DNA from: Lactifluus volemus
Lineage: Eukaryota > Basidiomycota > Agaricomycetes > Russulales > Russulaceae
Length of the DNA stretch: 24,349 nt
Assembly (NCBI GenBank): GCA_022376515.1
Contig: WTXI01000455.1
Location: forward strand, 1-24,349
Direction of reading: 5' to 3'
Shown here: in pieces, positions 23,527-24,349 of the stretch
How the letters are laid out: each line of letters opens with the position of its first letter
Position numbering within the stretch: position 1 is the stretch's first letter
The notes under the pieces: generated by a model
Told to the model about the DNA's origin: nothing
The model's input: the letters and a program-made list of their open reading frames with translations, nothing else
Databases searched by the model: none
Made by a program: the position numbers and the translations under genes

Positions 23527-24349
23527 TCAGCCGGGCGGCCCTGTCAGCCACTCGGCCGTACCAAACAGGGTTCGACAGATATTGAGCAAATTCTCGAGTG
23601 TATCCACCATGTACAGCAACACTTCTCCCTCCGCAGACGCATACACACGCGACAGCCCGTGCGCCCGTTGAGATTGTGCAGGTTCGGCGCAATGTGCAAC
23701 ATCAATGTTCTACGCGCGTGTCGGACCGATGGGAGAAACTGCGGCAGTGGCTGATGGGCACGGAAAGCGTGGTCGCATGCATAAAGCGAAATGCATACAC
23801 AAGATACCTACGATGTGGTCACGCGTCAGACATATCAATCACGGCCGGAAGGGGGATACCTGCATACAAACTCGCGCCTGTCTCTCATGACCCCGAAAAC
23901 AGTTTCCGGATAGGGATATGCTCTCGTATTTTGCGGAGGCCAATCATGATGTCGAGCATCGCTTGAATGGATGTTACAGTGTTGCGATACTGCATCATGG
24001 GTTTCTGCGTGTAGAGTTAGAGCGCTCAGACGATGTGCTGAGTGGCGGGTGGAACACACAGGTAAGAGGCTCATTTCATCACGCAGTGCGATCATGAGAC
24101 GCGACAGCCGAATCGAGGAGTTGCGTATTTCGAGCTCGAGCATAAGCACGCGTCGACCGTCATCCGGAATACACACCGATTACGTTTGAACAAGTCCCTG
24201 TTTTCATGGAATCAGAAAAGCCCATCAATTCCACAAATAAAACGTACCTGCTAAGCGCCAGGTACAGCTGGCCCAATAGACCAAGGGTATGGCTCGCATT
24301 TCGCAAAGAACAGCATCTGGGGAGCACGTTTAATAGAGTCCGGGGCTAC
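23527..24349 (-). pseudogene. 3' end of a putative ER transporter (DUF2421/ArAE_2-like) gene, several frame breaks
   Basis: The gene enters from the right edge. Exons read as 24349-24248, 24197-24060, 24004-23868 and 23807-23527, with introns of 50, 55 and 60 nt that have good GT..AG borders and CTAAC or CTGAC branch sites. Coding signatures: GLLGQLYLALSRDLFKRNR, PDDGRRVLMLELEIRNS, YRNTVTSIQAMLDIMIGLRK, ETVFGVMRDRREFVSCVC, CDHAFRAHQPLPQFLPS, and the end GEVLLYMVDTLENLL..LFGTAEWLTGPPG with TGA at 23529-23527. These match, from memory, the cytosolic C-terminal domain of fungal 6TM putative ER transporters (aromatic-acid-exporter-like). The frame must change at about 24166-24180, 23905-23912 and 23701-23710, each time as if one base were lost. 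It is either a decaying gene or a run of assembly errors. The membrane part lies outside the window. Confidence 0.72.

Overview
The window is nuclear DNA from a filamentous basidiomycete, most likely an Agaricomycete. The evidence is dense genes split by 48-74 nt introns with GT..AG borders and CTNAC-like branch points, a DUF6535 membrane protein (a family seen mainly in mushroom-forming fungi and relatives), and fungal versions of MIC19, NUP37, URA6 and CEF1. All gene models below come from hand-read splice sites, checked by keeping the reading frame and by family motifs. The species cannot be fixed from sequence alone.

Layout, left to right: (-) DUF6535 membrane protein (399-2267); (-) PhoD-like phosphatase in nine exons (2788-5326); (+) MICOS subunit MIC19 (5451-6168); (-) unrecognised single-pass membrane protein with a Pro/Ser-rich tail (6796-8276); (-) splicing factor CEF1/CDC5L (9019-11844); (+) DAG/sphingosine-kinase-like lipid kinase (11982-13273); (-) UMP/CMP kinase URA6 (13353-14542); (+) nucleoporin NUP37-like WD40 protein (14577-15981); (-) Zn2Cys6 transcription factor in 14 exons (16364-19419). 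A 4.1 kb stretch without a convincing gene follows. At the right edge is the frameshifted 3' end of a putative ER transporter (DUF2421/ArAE_2-like) gene (23527 to the window end).

This is mostly a housekeeping neighbourhood with no operon logic. Three divergent pairs have very short gaps between start codons: PhoD/MIC19 124 bp, CEF1/lipid kinase 137 bp, URA6/NUP37 34 bp. I see no tRNA, rRNA, CRISPR, intact transposon or biosynthetic cluster.

Points for a second look are: an apparent one-base loss inside the conserved core of the Zn2Cys6 factor; at least three more apparent one-base losses in the edge gene; a C-terminal exon of the PhoD gene hidden behind an in-frame stop; a probable GC-AG intron; a 24-nt microexon; a 20-bp perfect inverted repeat in the gene-poor region; and a hairpin near the left end. 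I found no clearly new biological system.
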